From Streptomyces sedi (GTDB lineage: Bacteria > Actinomycetota > Actinomycetes > Streptomycetales > Streptomycetaceae): a DNA stretch of 64,000 nucleotides. Below, piece after piece: positions 26,193-37,097 of this stretch; the first letter of the stretch is position 1, and each line of letters begins with the position of its first letter. Both the position numbers and the translations under genes were made by a program. The stretch is from assembly GCF_006335015.1 (NCBI RefSeq), contig NZ_VDGT01000004.1:1-64000 (forward strand). The letters are read 5' to 3'. Under the pieces are notes generated by a model. The model had not been told where the DNA came from, made no database searches, and saw only the letters and a program-made list of their open reading frames with translations.

Positions 26193-28319
26193 ATGGGCGT
26201 TTCGCGGCGCGGCTCCCGGCTCTCCTCGCTGGAACCGCCGGTGGTGGAGGCGCTGGAGCGGACCGGTGCCTACGGCGCCCTGGTCCATCTGCTCCAGCCC
26301 GGTTCCACGCTGCTCCGTCTCGCCCTGATCAGCGGCGTTCCCCCTAACCTCGCCTGGCAGTGGACGCGGGTCGAGCTCGGCTCCCGCCAGCCGGTCGCCG
26401 AGGCGGCCCGGCGCCTGCGACTCGCGTGGCGGGACGTCCAGGGGCGCGGCGAGGTGACGGGCGAGGGGCAGGCCGCGATGGCCCTGCCCTACGCGTTCGC
26501 CCTCGGCTCCGCCCCGATCCGCGACGCGCACGACGCGCCCGACACCTGCTGGGGCGTCGCCACCCTGCTCTGGCCCGCCTCCCACCCGCGCGGCCCCTCC
26601 GCGGGCGAGGCGAACGAGCTGCACCGGCTCTGCCGCCGGCTGGCCGGGCCGCTGCGGCGCGCGGAGGAGGAGGGCGAGCCGCACGTCGCCGACGCGGAGC
26701 CGGTCGTGCTCTCCCGACCGCGGTCGCGCACCCCGACGCCGCACGAGGCGCTCGCCGCCGCCGACCTGGTCGAGGGGCTGCCCGACGGCTGGTGCGCCGT
26801 CGACCTCTTCGGGGTCGTCGCCTACGCCAACAGCCGGGCCGCCGAACTCCTCGACACCCGGGTCGACGCACTCCTCGGCAGCCTGCCGGCCGAGACCGTG
26901 CCCTGGCTCGGCGACCCGATCATCGAGGACCGCTACCGCACCGCCATCTTCAGCCGGGAGCCGCTGTCGTTCTCCATGGCCAAGCCCTCCGGCGAGTGGC
27001 TGACGTTCCACGTCTACCCGGGCCCGCGGGGCATCACCATCCGGATCAGCCCGGCGCCGGCGAGGGCCGCGGGCGACGAACGCCCGCCCGACCTCGGTCT
27101 CCCCCACGCGCCGGCGGAGGGCGGCGCGCTCTACCAACTGCTCCAGCTCGGCGCCGCGCTCACCCAGGCCGTCGGGGTCAAGGACGTGGTGGAAACGGTC
27201 GCGGAGCAGGTGATGTCGGCCTTCGAAGCACAGGGGCTGATCATCTATGTGGCGGAAGGCGGTCGACTTCGGTCCGTCGGCTATCGCGGCTTCACCAGGC
27301 GGCAGCTGGAGCGCTACGACAACACCCCGCTGCACCCGCCCCCTTCACCCCCGGCGAGGACGCTGGTCAACAGGGCCCCCGCGTTCTACGACTCCCGCGA
27401 GGACCTGGCGCTCGACTACCCGGAGCTGCGCGGCAACCTGGTGATGCGTGCCTGGGCCTTTCTGCCGTTGATCACCTCCGGTCGCTCAGTGGGCTGCCTC
27501 GTGCTCACCTATGACCGGGACCATCACTTCACTTCCGAGCAACGAGCGGTACTGACCTCGTTGTCCAGCCTGATCTCCCAGGCCCTGGACCGGGCGCGGC
27601 TCTACGACGCCAAGCACCAGCTGGTCCTCAGCCTCCAGGCCGGGCTGCTGCCGCACCGGCTCCCCGAAGCCGGGGGGCTGTCCGTGGCGGCCCGCTATCT
27701 GCCGGCCACCGAGGGCATCGAGATCGGCGGCGACTTCTACGACGTGATCCCGTTGGACGCCCGCCACACCGCGGTCGCCATCGGCGACGTCCAGGGCCAC
27801 AACGTGCGGGCGGCGGCGCTGATGGGGCAGGTGCGCACGGCCGTGCACGCCACGGCGGGCGCCGCGCCCGGCGAGGTGCTGCGCCGCACCAACCGGCTGC
27901 TCACCGACCTCGACCCCGGCCTCTTCACCAGCTGCCTCTACGGCCACTACGACCGTTCGACGCACCGACTGCGGCTGGCCAGCGCCGGCCACCCGCCGCC
28001 GCTGCTGCGCCACCCGGACGGGCGGGTCGACCTGCTGACCGTCCCGCCCGGGCTGCTGCTGGGCATCGACCCGGCTGCCGAGTACCCGGAGACCGAGGTC
28101 GCGTTGCCGCCGGGATCGGTGCTGCTCATGTACACCGACGGCCTGATCGAGACCCCGGGCGAGGACCTGGAGGACTCGGCGCTGCGCCTGGCCGGCCAGC
28201 TGGTGCGCGGCGAGGGCCAACGGATGGACGCGCTGGCCGACACGCTGCTGCACGGCACACACCACGCGGAGACCAGGGACGACGACATCGCGCTGCTCCT
28301 GCTGCGGACCGTGGACTGA
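26193..28319 (+). CDS. PAS-GAF-SpoIIE (PP2C-type) phosphatase
   Basis: 708 residues from ATG at 26193. An N-terminal GAF-like domain (about 30-160), a PAS domain (about 190-280, DGWCAVDLFGVVAYANSRAA), a GAF domain (about 310-460), and a C-terminal SpoIIE serine phosphatase (about 475-705: EIGGDFYDVI, VAIGDVQGHN, TDGLIETPG, DDDIALLLLR). Such proteins control partner-switching of anti-sigma factors. No anti-sigma gene is adjacent. A short TTCCG/GGTCC-type tandem repeat lies at about 28325-28400, after the stop. Confidence 0.9.
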   Translation: MGVSRRGSRLSSLEPPVVEALERTGAYGALVHLLQPGSTLLRLALISGVPPNLAWQWTRVELGSRQPVAEAARRLRLAWRDVQGRGEVTGEGQAAMALPYAFALGSAPIRDAHDAPDTCWGVATLLWPASHPRGPSAGEANELHRLCRRLAGPLRRAEEEGEPHVADAEPVVLSRPRSRTPTPHEALAAADLVEGLPDGWCAVDLFGVVAYANSRAAELLDTRVDALLGSLPAETVPWLGDPIIEDRYRTAIFSREPLSFSMAKPSGEWLTFHVYPGPRGITIRISPAPARAAGDERPPDLGLPHAPAEGGALYQLLQLGAALTQAVGVKDVVETVAEQVMSAFEAQGLIIYVAEGGRLRSVGYRGFTRRQLERYDNTPLHPPPSPPARTLVNRAPAFYDSREDLALDYPELRGNLVMRAWAFLPLITSGRSVGCLVLTYDRDHHFTSEQRAVLTSLSSLISQALDRARLYDAKHQLVLSLQAGLLPHRLPEAGGLSVAARYLPATEGIEIGGDFYDVIPLDARHTAVAIGDVQGHNVRAAALMGQVRTAVHATAGAAPGEVLRRTNRLLTDLDPGLFTSCLYGHYDRSTHRLRLASAGHPPPLLRHPDGRVDLLTVPPGLLLGIDPAAEYPETEVALPPGSVLLMYTDGLIETPGEDLEDSALRLAGQLVRGEGQRMDALADTLLHGTHHAETRDDDIALLLLRTVD

Positions 28320-28410
28320 CCGCGCTCCGTTCCCGTTCGTTCCGTTCCGTTCCGTTCCGGTCCGCTCCGGTCCGCCGGTCCAGGTCGTCCGGTCCCGGTC
28401 GTCCGGGGAC

Positions 28411-29145
28411 TCAGCGCGGGTCGCGCGTCCGCAGCCCCAGCGGGGCGCCGATCTCGGCGGCCATGACCCGCCCGGCCTGGCGCTCCAGGTCGCCGTCCTC
28501 CGCCGCGCTGTCGGTGTCCAAGCCGTTCAACTCGGCCAGCGGCGTGTTCAGTCGGACGTGCGCCACCAGCGACTGGAGCGCGCGCAGGGCGGCACTGGCC
28601 GTGGGGCCCCAGTTCGTCAGGTAGGAGAACTGCCACCACCACAGCGCCTCGCTGACCCGGCCCCTGCCGTAGTGCGCCATGCCGTGGCGCAGGTCGCTGA
28701 CGATGTTCGCCAGGTCGTCCGATATCCGGGCCGCCACCGGCTTGCTGTGCGGCACATAGGGGTCGAAGACCTCGGAGTAGACATCCACCGGCGTCAGCAG
28801 CGCCGCCAGCCCCTCGCGCAGCGAGTCCATGTCCGGGTCGGGGCCCGCGTCCGGCTCGTACCGCTCGTCCGGGAGGATGTCCTCGTGCGCCCCCAACCGG
28901 CCGCCGGCCAGGAGCAGTTGCGAAACCTGGAGCAGCAGGTAGGGCACCGCGCTGTCCGGGTCGTCGCCTCTGGCGACCTCGGTCACCGCGACCACGAAGC
29001 TCTCGATCTGGTCCGCGATCTGCACCGAGAAGCTGTCGGGCCCGGTCAGGGCCCCGACGGCCTCCTCGCGGACCGACGGGCCGGCCTGCTCGACCTGGTC
29101 CATCGGCGTCTCCTCGATCTCCGGCCTCGTCGTCGCATCGGACAT
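28411..29145 (-). CDS. DUF5063 family protein
   Basis: 244 residues, all helical. Conserved features include QIADQIESFVVAVTEVARG, DVYSEVFDPYVP and HGMAHYGRGRVSEALWWWQF, matching the actinobacterial DUF5063 family found downstream of recR. It is likely part of the recR transcription unit (118 bp from recR). No function known. Confidence 0.82.
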   Translation of the reverse strand: MSDATTRPEIEETPMDQVEQAGPSVREEAVGALTGPDSFSVQIADQIESFVVAVTEVARGDDPDSAVPYLLLQVSQLLLAGGRLGAHEDILPDERYEPDAGPDPDMDSLREGLAALLTPVDVYSEVFDPYVPHSKPVAARISDDLANIVSDLRHGMAHYGRGRVSEALWWWQFSYLTNWGPTASAALRALQSLVAHVRLNTPLAELNGLDTDSAAEDGDLERQAGRVMAAEIGAPLGLRTRDPR

Positions 29146-29262
29146 CAGGCGGTCGCCTCCCCAAAGGTCACTACGTCTGCAACGGACGCCGCGCGCACCA
29201 CGTTCCCGGCCGCGCGGACGTCCGGCGGAACGGCACCGGCCCTCGCCGCCACCGTCCGCGCG

Positions 29263-29862
29263 TCACACATCAAGCAGCCGCCTGCCCTCGAAGGCCCGGC
29301 CCAGGGTGACCTCGTCGGCATACTCCAAGTCTCCCCCCACCGGCAGGCCGCTGGCTAGCCGGGTGACCCGGAGGCCCATGGGGCCGACCATCCGCGCCAG
29401 ATAGGTGGCGGTGGCCTCGCCCTCCAGGTTGGGGTCGGTGGCCAGGATCAGCTCGGTGACCGAACCGTCGGCGAGCCGCGCCAGCAGCTCCCTGATCCGC
29501 AGGTCGTCCGGGCCGACCCCGTCGATGGGGCTGATCGCGCCGCCCAACACGTGGTAGCGGCCCCGGAACTCGCGGGTCCGCTCGATCGCCACCACGTCCT
29601 TGGGCTCCTCGACCACGCAGATCACGGCCGGGTCCCGGCGGGGGTCGGCGCAGACCCGGCACCGCTCCTCCTGCGCGACGTTGCCGCACACGGCGCAGAA
29701 CCTGACCTTCTCCTTGACCTCGGTGAGGGCGTGGGCGAGCCGGCGCACGTCGGCGGGCTCGGACTGGAGGATGTGGAAGGCGATCCGCTGGGCGCTCTTC
29801 GGGCCGACGCCGGGGAGGCGGCCCAACTCGTCGATGAGTTCCTGGACTACGCCCTCGTACAC
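29263..29862 (-). CDS. recR: Recombination protein RecR
   Basis: 199 residues, the normal length. It acts with RecFO to load RecA at gaps. It has a helix-hairpin-helix ([15 protein letters not shown]), a C4 zinc finger (C56, C59, C68, C71) and a TOPRIM domain ([31 protein letters not shown]). Confidence 0.96.
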   Translation of the reverse strand: MYEGVVQELIDELGRLPGVGPKSAQRIAFHILQSEPADVRRLAHALTEVKEKVRFCAVCGNVAQEERCRVCADPRRDPAVICVVEEPKDVVAIERTREFRGRYHVLGGAISPIDGVGPDDLRIRELLARLADGSVTELILATDPNLEGEATATYLARMVGPMGLRVTRLASGLPVGGDLEYADEVTLGRAFEGRRLLDV

Positions 29863-30145
29863 GGGATGCCTCTTCCGCCTTCGCCGTCCGCACCACCTGC
29901 GGCGACCATCGCCTGGACGGCCGCGCTCCTGCTCGTGTTCCCCGGGGCGAGGGCCGACGCGGCGGTCGGTGTGGCCGCCGCGGTCGTCATCGCCTCCGTG
30001 CCCGCCGTGGCCCTCGTGCCCGCCATGCCCTTCGTGGACCTGGTGGACCTCGTGGACCTCGTGCCCGCCGTGGACCTCATGGCCTTCGTGCTCGCCGTGC
30101 TCGCCGTGCTCGCTGTGGTCGTCATGGTCGCTGTCGCGGGGTGGC
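29863..30145. repeat. Low-complexity tandem repeat between ybaB and recR
   Basis: About 280 bp made largely of 9-bp near-repeats (GTGGACCTC, GTGCTCGCC). Read on the minus strand it gives a Thr/Ala/Ser-rich 100-residue frame starting with a GTGA overlap after ybaB and running into recR; on the plus strand it gives hydrophobic repeats. Amino acid composition is not that of a real protein. It may be an expanded spacer within the ybaB-recR unit. Confidence 0.55.
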
Positions 30146-30496
30146 TCACATCGGCAGGCCGGGGATGCCGCCGCCGCCCAGACCCTGGGCCAGCGGGCCC
30201 AGCTTCGCCTTCGCCAGCTCCTGGGCCGCGTTGTTGGCGTCGCGAACGGCGGCGATCACCAGGTCGGCCAGGGTCTCGGTGTCCTCGGGGTCCACGGCGG
30301 CGGGCGAGATCACCAGGGCGGTCAGCTCACCGGAGCCGGTGACCGTGGCCTTCACCAGGCCACCGCCGGCGCTGCCCTCGACCGGGGTCTCGGCCAGCTC
30401 CTGCTGCGCCGTGGCGAGATCCTGCTGCATCTTCTGGGCCTGCTGCAACAACTGCTGCATATCGACCCCACCGCCACCAGGGAACACGGGCTTCAC
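30146..30496 (-). CDS. YbaB/EbfC nucleoid-associated protein
   Basis: 116 residues. It has [20 protein letters not shown], the [20 protein letters not shown] core, and a C-terminal glycine-rich tail. YbaB binds DNA as a dimer; the gene is conserved between dnaX and recR in many bacteria, as here. Confidence 0.93.
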   Translation of the reverse strand: MKPVFPGGGGVDMQQLLQQAQKMQQDLATAQQELAETPVEGSAGGGLVKATVTGSGELTALVISPAAVDPEDTETLADLVIAAVRDANNAAQELAKAKLGPLAQGLGGGGIPGLPM

Positions 30497-30556
30497 TCCT
30501 GGGCTATCGACAACAATTCCGTACCCCTGAGCGTACGGGCTCCGGCGGCTTCGGTC

Positions 30557-32749
30557 TCACTCGTGCCGAATCTCCTCAACAACCGTCGCTCCCAGCTCGC
30601 GAACGATCAACTCGTGGCCGTTGAGCGCCGTCTCGTCCAGGTCGGGATCGTCCTCGTCCGGGATGTCGTCCTCGACGGCCACCCGGGGGCGCGGCGCGGG
30701 GGGCGCCTCGGCCACCGGAGCCGGGGCGGCAGGGGCGGGGGCCGGCGGCGCCTGGTGCGTCGACTGGCCGGGCTGCTGCGGGGACGGGGCGGCCCCAGGC
30801 GCCGGCGGCTGGGCCGGGGACTGCTGCGCCGAGGGCTGCCGCGGGGGCGCGGAACGGTCCGCAGGCGGCGCCTGGTGCGGCGGGGGGGCGGCCGGCGGCG
30901 CCGAGGGGCCGGAGCCGAACCCGCCTCCCGGCCCGCCGAACCCGCCTCCGGGACCGCCTCCCGGCCCGCCGGAACGGGGGCCACCGCCCCCGCCCTGGTC
31001 GACCACGGCCTCGATCCGCCAGGTGACGCCCATCCGGTCGTTCAACGCCTGACGCAGCACGTCTTCGCTGCCGCTGTTGACGAAGTTGTCCCGGGCGCCG
31101 GAGGAGGCGAAGCCGAGACGGAGCGTGGAAGTGCCGTTGTCGAAGCCGACGACCTGGGCGTTCTGGCTCAGCAGGATCCAGCTGTAGCGGCGGCGCTTCT
31201 TCACCGCGTCAAGGATCTCCGGCCACAGCTGGCGCACCTGCGCCGGGTCGCCCCCGCCGCCACCGGGCGCGGGCGGCGGCGCGGCGGCCACGGGCTCCGG
31301 CCGGGACGCCGGCTCGGGCCGCGCGGCGGGCGCGCCCCCGCCCCCCGGCCAGGCGCCGGGGCGCGGGCCGCCACCGGAACCGGCGGCCCCCGAGGGCCAC
31401 GCGCCGGGCTGCGGCTGCTGCTCCTGGGGTTGCTGTTCCTGCGGTTGCGACTGCACGGGGGGCTGCTGCTCCCGCACCGGCGGCGGCGCCGGCTGCGCGG
31501 CCGGGGGCGCCTGCGCGGCAGGGGGAGCGGGAGCCGGGGCGACGGGCGCCGCCTGCGCCTGCGCCGCCTGCGCCGGCGGCCCGGCCAGCGAGACGCCGCG
31601 CTCCAACCGCTCCAACCGGCTCTGCAACGACCGTTCGTCGTCGAACGCCGCCGGCAGCAGCACCCGCGCACAGATCAGTTCGAGCTGCAACCGGGGGGAC
31701 GTCGCGCCCCGCATCTCCGTCAACCCGGAGTTGACCAGATCGGCGGCTCGGCTCAACTCCGCCGCGCCCATCCGTGTCGCCTGCTCCCGCATCCGCTCCA
31801 GCACGTCGGCGGGAGCGTCGATCAGGCCCTTCTCCGCCGCGTCGGGAACCGCGGCCAGGATCAGCAGGTCCCGCAGCCGCTCCAGCAGGTCCATCACGAA
31901 ACGACGCGGGTCGTGCCCGCCCTCGATCACCCGGTCCACCACGCCGAAGGCGGCCGAGCCGTCGCCCGTCGCGAACGCGTCGACGACGCTGTCCAGCAGC
32001 GCGCCGTCCGTGTACCCGAGCAGCGCGGTCGCCATGTCGTAGGTGACGCCGGAGTCGGTGGCGCCCGCGAGCAGCTGGTCCATCACCGACATCGAGTCCC
32101 GCACCGAACCCGCGCCCGCCCTGACCACCAGCGGCAGCACTGTCTCCTCGACCGGAATCGACTCGCTGCCGCAGACGCTGGCCAGATACTCCCGCAGCGT
32201 GCCGGGGGGAACCAGCCGAAAGGGGTAGTGGTGGGTGCGCGACCTGATGGTGCCGATGACCTTCTCGGGCTCCGTGGTCGCGAAGATGAACTTCAGATGC
32301 TCCGGAGGCTCCTCCACCACCTTCAACAGGGCGTTGAACCCCGCCGAGGTGACCATGTGCGCCTCGTCGATGATGTAGATCTTGTACCGGCTGGACGCCG
32401 GGCCGAAGAACGCCTTCTCCCGCAGGTCCCTGGCGTCGTCGACACCACCGTGCGACGCGGCGTCGATCTCGATCACGTCGATCGAACCGGGCCCGTTCCG
32501 TGCCAGGTCACGGCAGGACTGGCACTCCCCGCAGGGGGTCGGCGTCGGGCCCTGCTCGCAGTTGAGACAACGGGCGAGGATCCGCGCGCTCGTCGTCTTT
32601 CCGCAGCCTCGCGGGCCACTGAACAGATACGCGTGGTTGACCCTGTTGTTCCGCAGGGCCTGCTGCAACGGATCGGTGACATGCTCCTGCCCGATGACCT
32701 CGGCGAAGGTCTCGGGTCGGTAGCGGCGGTACAGCGCGAGGGAGGACAC
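30557..32749 (-). CDS. dnaX: DNA polymerase III subunit gamma/tau
   Basis: 730 residues from GTG at 32749 (MSSLALYRRYRPETF). It is the clamp-loader ATPase and polymerase tether. Walker A is GPRGCGKT (45-52), zinc ligands are C61/C64, C73, C76, C79, and Walker B/sensor appear in YIIDEAH. A long Pro/Ala/Gln-rich linker (about 390-500) and a further Gly/Pro-rich segment separate the motor from the C-terminal domain. No frameshift signal was looked for systematically. Confidence 0.95.
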   Translation of the reverse strand: MSSLALYRRYRPETFAEVIGQEHVTDPLQQALRNNRVNHAYLFSGPRGCGKTTSARILARCLNCEQGPTPTPCGECQSCRDLARNGPGSIDVIEIDAASHGGVDDARDLREKAFFGPASSRYKIYIIDEAHMVTSAGFNALLKVVEEPPEHLKFIFATTEPEKVIGTIRSRTHHYPFRLVPPGTLREYLASVCGSESIPVEETVLPLVVRAGAGSVRDSMSVMDQLLAGATDSGVTYDMATALLGYTDGALLDSVVDAFATGDGSAAFGVVDRVIEGGHDPRRFVMDLLERLRDLLILAAVPDAAEKGLIDAPADVLERMREQATRMGAAELSRAADLVNSGLTEMRGATSPRLQLELICARVLLPAAFDDERSLQSRLERLERGVSLAGPPAQAAQAQAAPVAPAPAPPAAQAPPAAQPAPPPVREQQPPVQSQPQEQQPQEQQPQPGAWPSGAAGSGGGPRPGAWPGGGGAPAARPEPASRPEPVAAAPPPAPGGGGGDPAQVRQLWPEILDAVKKRRRYSWILLSQNAQVVGFDNGTSTLRLGFASSGARDNFVNSGSEDVLRQALNDRMGVTWRIEAVVDQGGGGGPRSGGPGGGPGGGFGGPGGGFGSGPSAPPAAPPPHQAPPADRSAPPRQPSAQQSPAQPPAPGAAPSPQQPGQSTHQAPPAPAPAAPAPVAEAPPAPRPRVAVEDDIPDEDDPDLDETALNGHELIVRELGATVVEEIRHE

Positions 32750-32785
32750 GACAACGACGATATCGGCCCCCACTGACAACGCGAG

Positions 32786-32876
32786 GGCCCCTCACGCACC
32801 CACCAGAGCCCACCTACCCTTGCTGCCTTCCGGCCCTGGGGGAGTTCAGTGAGATAGCGCCGCGTGAGGGGCTGTC
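32786..32876 (-). ncRNA. ffs: SRP RNA (4.5S type)
   Basis: On the minus strand the conserved domain IV loop is visible (GGGCCGGAAGGCAGCAAGGG), inside a long stem closed by AGCCCCTCACGC at the 5' end and GCGTGAGGGGCC at the 3' end. It lies just upstream of dnaX. Ends are approximate. Confidence 0.9.
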
Positions 32877-32971
32877 CCCAACCCTACCGGATGCTTCCCC
32901 CGCCCCTCACACCCCCGGCCCAACGGAAGCGGGTTCGCGACCACACTCCTCGGTCTTGTATCGTGTCCGGC

Positions 32972-33056
32972 GGAGGATTCGCCTAGAGGCCTAGGGCGCA
33001 CGCTTGGAAAGCGTGTTGGGTTCACACCCTCACGAGTTCGAATCTCGTATCCTCCG
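32972..33056 (+). tRNA. tRNA-Ser(GGA), host of the AICE
   Basis: 85-nt type II tRNA: acceptor GGAGGAT / ATCCTCC, anticodon stem ACGCT / AGCGT around loop TGGAA (anticodon GGA), extra arm, T-arm CGAG-TTCGAAT-CTCG, discriminator G. The 3' half (33003 onward) is the element's direct repeat. Confidence 0.93.
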
Positions 33057-33117
33057 CCCAGCCTTCACCGGGCTGTCACGAAGCCCCGACCGGCTCGCCG
33101 GTCGGGGCTTCGTCGTG
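33003..33117. repeat. attL, 115-bp direct repeat copy 1
   Basis: Identical over 115 bp to 44283-44397. It covers the tRNA-Ser(GGA) 3' half from the anticodon region and the terminator, so integration restores an intact tRNA gene. Confidence 0.93.
33081..33110 (+). terminator. Terminator of tRNA-Ser, inside the repeat
   Basis: A perfect 13-bp stem (AAGCCCCGACCGG / CCGGTCGGGGCTT) with a CTCG loop. An identical copy stands at 44361-44390 in the second repeat. Confidence 0.88.
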
Positions 33118-33150
33118 CTCCGTCTCACTTTCCGTCTCAGTCGCCCGGAC

Positions 33151-34398
33151 TCAGGTCGTCGGCTGCTCGCCCCAGAGCGCGTCGCCGACCTGCCCCGCGA
33201 CCTGCTTCAGGACCGGCCCGGTGATGTGCATGTACCGCGCCCGCATCCGGGCGGCCCCGCCCGGCTCCCATCCCATGATCGCGTCGGCGACGACATCCGG
33301 GACGCCGAGGATCAGCAACACCGTCGCGGCGGTGTGGCGCGCGTCGTGCAGCCGGCCGTCCCGCACCCCGGCGTCCCGCAGCAGCTGCTTCCACACGTGG
33401 TAGTCCGTGTTCGGACTCAACGGCCCACCGGTCGGCGAGGCGAACACATAGCCCGTCCCCCGCCAACCCCCACCGGCCGCCTCCCGCTCCCGTTCCTGCT
33501 CCTCCCGGTGCTTACGCAGCAGCTTGACCACCGGCTCGGGCAGCCCGATCGTGCGACGGCCCGCGCGCGACTTCGTTGACTTGAACTCGCGTCGCACCTG
33601 CTTTCGTTGCGGGCAGTACCCCGGCTTCCGGCCGCAGGTGTCGCCGCAGCCGTGCGCGTACTTGGGCCGCAACCGGTTCTTCCTGGTCCGCAGATAACCG
33701 GCCGCCAGGTCCACGTCCTCCCAGTGCAGCCCGAGCGCTTCGCCCTGCCGCAGGCCGAGCGCCAGGGCGACGACCCACCGTGCGCTGTTGCGGAGCCTGG
33801 ATGCCTCCAGGAGCACCCGTTGCACCTCCTCGATGGTGAACGGCTCGATGTCCTCCTCTTCCAGTCGAGGCGCCTTGGCGATCTCCGCGACGTTGACCGT
33901 GAGATGCCCCCGCCTGACGGCTTGGCCCAGGGCGACCCGGATGGTCCGGTGAACGTGATGGGCCGTCGCGGCGGCGCTGCCGTTGCGCTGCATCTTCAGG
34001 TAGAAGCGCTCCAGGTGCTCCGGCTTCAGCCCGTCGAGCAGATGGGCGCCCAGCCCCGGCACCAGGTGCACACGCACGTCCACCTCGTAGCCGTCGTAGG
34101 TGTTCTCGGACACGTACGGCTTGGCGATCTCGGTGACCCAGTGCTCAAGCCATGCGCCGAGCGTCCACCGCTTCCCGGCCTTGCGCAGCTTCCCGGCGTC
34201 CCGCTGCTTCTCCAACTCCCGGACGGCGCGGGTGACCTCGGCGCGCGTCCTACGCTCGACGTGCCGGCGGTCCGGCTTCCCGTCGTCGCGCACGCCCACG
34301 GTGACGCGGCCGTGCCACTTCCCGTCCTTGCCGAGGTAGATCGAGGAAGCGCCGTTGGGCTGGCGCGTCCGCTTCTTCTGTTCTGGCTGCTCCGTCAT
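33151..34398 (-). CDS. int: AICE tyrosine recombinase (integrase)
   Basis: 415 residues from ATG at 34398. Catalytic residues R217 (LGLRQGEAL), H351-x-x-R354 (HDARH), W377 and Y389 are present. A Cys-rich insertion (HGCGDTCGRKPGYCPQRK) between R217 and H351 resembles those in other actinomycete integrases. It lies 33 bp from attL and follows xis by 10 bp, as in pSAM2. It would integrate at and excise from tRNA-Ser(GGA). Confidence 0.95.
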   Translation of the reverse strand: MTEQPEQKKRTRQPNGASSIYLGKDGKWHGRVTVGVRDDGKPDRRHVERRTRAEVTRAVRELEKQRDAGKLRKAGKRWTLGAWLEHWVTEIAKPYVSENTYDGYEVDVRVHLVPGLGAHLLDGLKPEHLERFYLKMQRNGSAAATAHHVHRTIRVALGQAVRRGHLTVNVAEIAKAPRLEEEDIEPFTIEEVQRVLLEASRLRNSARWVVALALGLRQGEALGLHWEDVDLAAGYLRTRKNRLRPKYAHGCGDTCGRKPGYCPQRKQVRREFKSTKSRAGRRTIGLPEPVVKLLRKHREEQEREREAAGGGWRGTGYVFASPTGGPLSPNTDYHVWKQLLRDAGVRDGRLHDARHTAATVLLILGVPDVVADAIMGWEPGGAARMRARYMHITGPVLKQVAGQVGDALWGEQPTT

Positions 34399-34408
34399 CG
34401 TCGCCCCC

Positions 34409-34623
34409 TCACGCGGCCAGGGCGGCACGGGAGGAAGCCCGCAACCGGTGGACGTAGGCGGCCAAGGCATCAACGGGAACACGCCGCAGCCGCCCCACGG
34501 TCACCGACTCGATCTGGCCGGAGGAGATCAGGGCGTAGCAGGTCGTCCGCCCGATCCGCAGCCGATGAGCCGCCTCCTCAACGGTGAGCAGGGCGGTGTG
34601 GGTGGTGGTCTCGGTGAACTCCT

Positions 34624-34627
<4 letters not shown>
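34409..34627 (-). CDS. xis: Excisionase
   Basis: 72 residues from GTG at 34627, overlapping the rep stop as GTGA. The helix-turn-helix TVEEAAHRLRIGRTTCYALI and following wing are typical of Xis/MerR-like DNA-bending proteins that direct integrase toward excision. It forms a rep-xis-int operon. Confidence 0.9.
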
Positions 34628-35988
<1,361 letters not shown>

Positions 35989-36093
35989 GGGACTGCTCCT
36001 TCTGCGTGCGCGTGGGTGGAGTGGGGGTCCCGGGGGCGGTGGATGCTTGGCGGTATCGGTTCCGCCCCGGGGCCTCGGTCCGTTGCTCGTTGG

Positions 36094-36105
36094 CTAGTTG
36101 TCTAG
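36094..36105. promoter_or_regulatory. Candidate KorSA-type operator upstream of rep
   Basis: CTAGTTGTCTAG (direct/inverted CTAG with TTGT between) lies about 106 bp upstream of the rep ATC and resembles the sites near the repressor gene. Role is inferred from shared sequence. Confidence 0.4.
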
Positions 36106-36296
36106 TCGTGTTGGTTGTTGACGATGTCGACTCCGGTGCGGGTGCCGTTGTCGATGGCGGGGGCGGCGAAGGTGTCGGCGAGGTAGAAGCCGAACAGGGC
36201 GATCAGGGCCACGGCCCATGGGCGGATGCCGAGCAGGCGCACGGCGGCCCAGGCGGCGAGGCCGAAGACGACGACCACGGGCAGGTTCACGTTCAC
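36102..36296 (-). CDS. Small AICE membrane protein
   Basis: 64 residues with two hydrophobic helices (LPVVVVFGLAAWAAVRLLGI, PWAVALIALFGFYLADTFAA) and a short acidic tail. Proteins of this type recur in pSAM2-like elements between rep and the spread genes and are thought to help plasmid spread in mycelium. Function inferred from position. Confidence 0.75.
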   Translation of the reverse strand: MNVNLPVVVVFGLAAWAAVRLLGIRPWAVALIALFGFYLADTFAAPAIDNGTRTGVDIVNNQHD

Positions 36297-36320
36297 GGTG
36301 CGGTCTCCCTCAGCGGCGTT

Positions 36321-36506
36321 TCAGTGGGCGGAGCAGCGGTGTGTGGTGGCGGCGAGTTCGGCGGCCGAGCGGGTGTCGTACTCGGCGGAGAACCCGCAGC
36401 GGGGCGCGGTGCAGGCGGCCGTGTGCTTCTCTCGGCCACGCTGGTCATAGCCGGTGGCGACCTGGACCGGACCGAGGCGGGCGAGGTTGCGGAAGCGGCG
36501 CAGCAT
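36321..36506 (-). CDS. Small mobile-element transfer protein
   Basis: 61 residues from the start MLRRFRNLARLGPVQVATGY. C-x4-C (CTAPRCGF) and a final HRC suggest a zinc-binding site. Its 5' end overlaps the 3' end of the preceding DUF2637 gene by about 60 bp. Such proteins are regularly found in AICE transfer regions; role unknown. Confidence 0.7.
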   Translation of the reverse strand: MLRRFRNLARLGPVQVATGYDQRGREKHTAACTAPRCGFSAEYDTRSAAELAATTHRCSAH

Positions 36507-37092
36507 CAGGCGTGATCTCCCTCGTTCCAAGCTGTCGGTTGATGGCCTCGGCCAGCGGTGCGGGGACGCCGAGGCGGGCGCGGAGTGTGCCGGTGTCGAT
36601 GGGTTGGCCGGTGCGTTGCTGGTGTTCGGCGGCGACCTTCCGCGCGTGCTCCACCAGCGCGGCCGGGACAGGCGGAGGAGGAGGCGCGGCGGGGGCGACC
36701 TCGGGTTCGATGGAGGCAGGTTGTTCGAGTTGGCGTGTGTGGGCGAGGAGCGTTCCGCCGAGGAAGGCGAGGGCGGGCCAGCCGGCGACCAGGACGCGCA
36801 GCCAGTCGGGCACGTCGCCCAGGTCGAGGAGGCCAGCGGTCGCGATGTTCGCGCCGAGCGAGGCGGCCAAGGCGATCAGGAACCAGCACCAACCCGCCGC
36901 CACCCCGTTCCCGGACCGCAGTCGCCGCCAGGCCGCCACCAACAGCAGGTCAACGGAGACCGGATACGCCCACGCCTTCCACCCGTCCTGTCCGGCAGCC
37001 GCCGCCAGGTCGTGAATGTGCGCGAACGACAACGCGGCAGCGATCACCGCCTGAACCAACACCGGGTCCGGCCTGATCAGATGTGCACGCAA
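36445..37092 (-). CDS. DUF2637 spread protein (SpdB-like)
   Basis: 215 residues from TTG at 37092, chosen for GGGGAG 9 nt upstream and the family N-terminus RAHLIRPDPVLVQAVIAAAL. Four hydrophobic segments (VLVQAVIAAALSFAHIHDL, AYPVSVDLLLVAAW, WCWFLIALAASLGANIATAG, VLVAGWPALAFLGGTLLA), then a cytoplasmic tail with HARKVAAEHQQRTG. SpdB proteins promote intramycelial spread after TraB-mediated transfer. Confidence 0.8.
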   Translation of the reverse strand: MRAHLIRPDPVLVQAVIAAALSFAHIHDLAAAAGQDGWKAWAYPVSVDLLLVAAWRRLRSGNGVAAGWCWFLIALAASLGANIATAGLLDLGDVPDWLRVLVAGWPALAFLGGTLLAHTRQLEQPASIEPEVAPAAPPPPPVPAALVEHARKVAAEHQQRTGQPIDTGTLRARLGVPAPLAEAINRQLGTREITPDAAPLPQPRPPRSGPGRHRL

Positions 37093-37097
37093 CGCGA

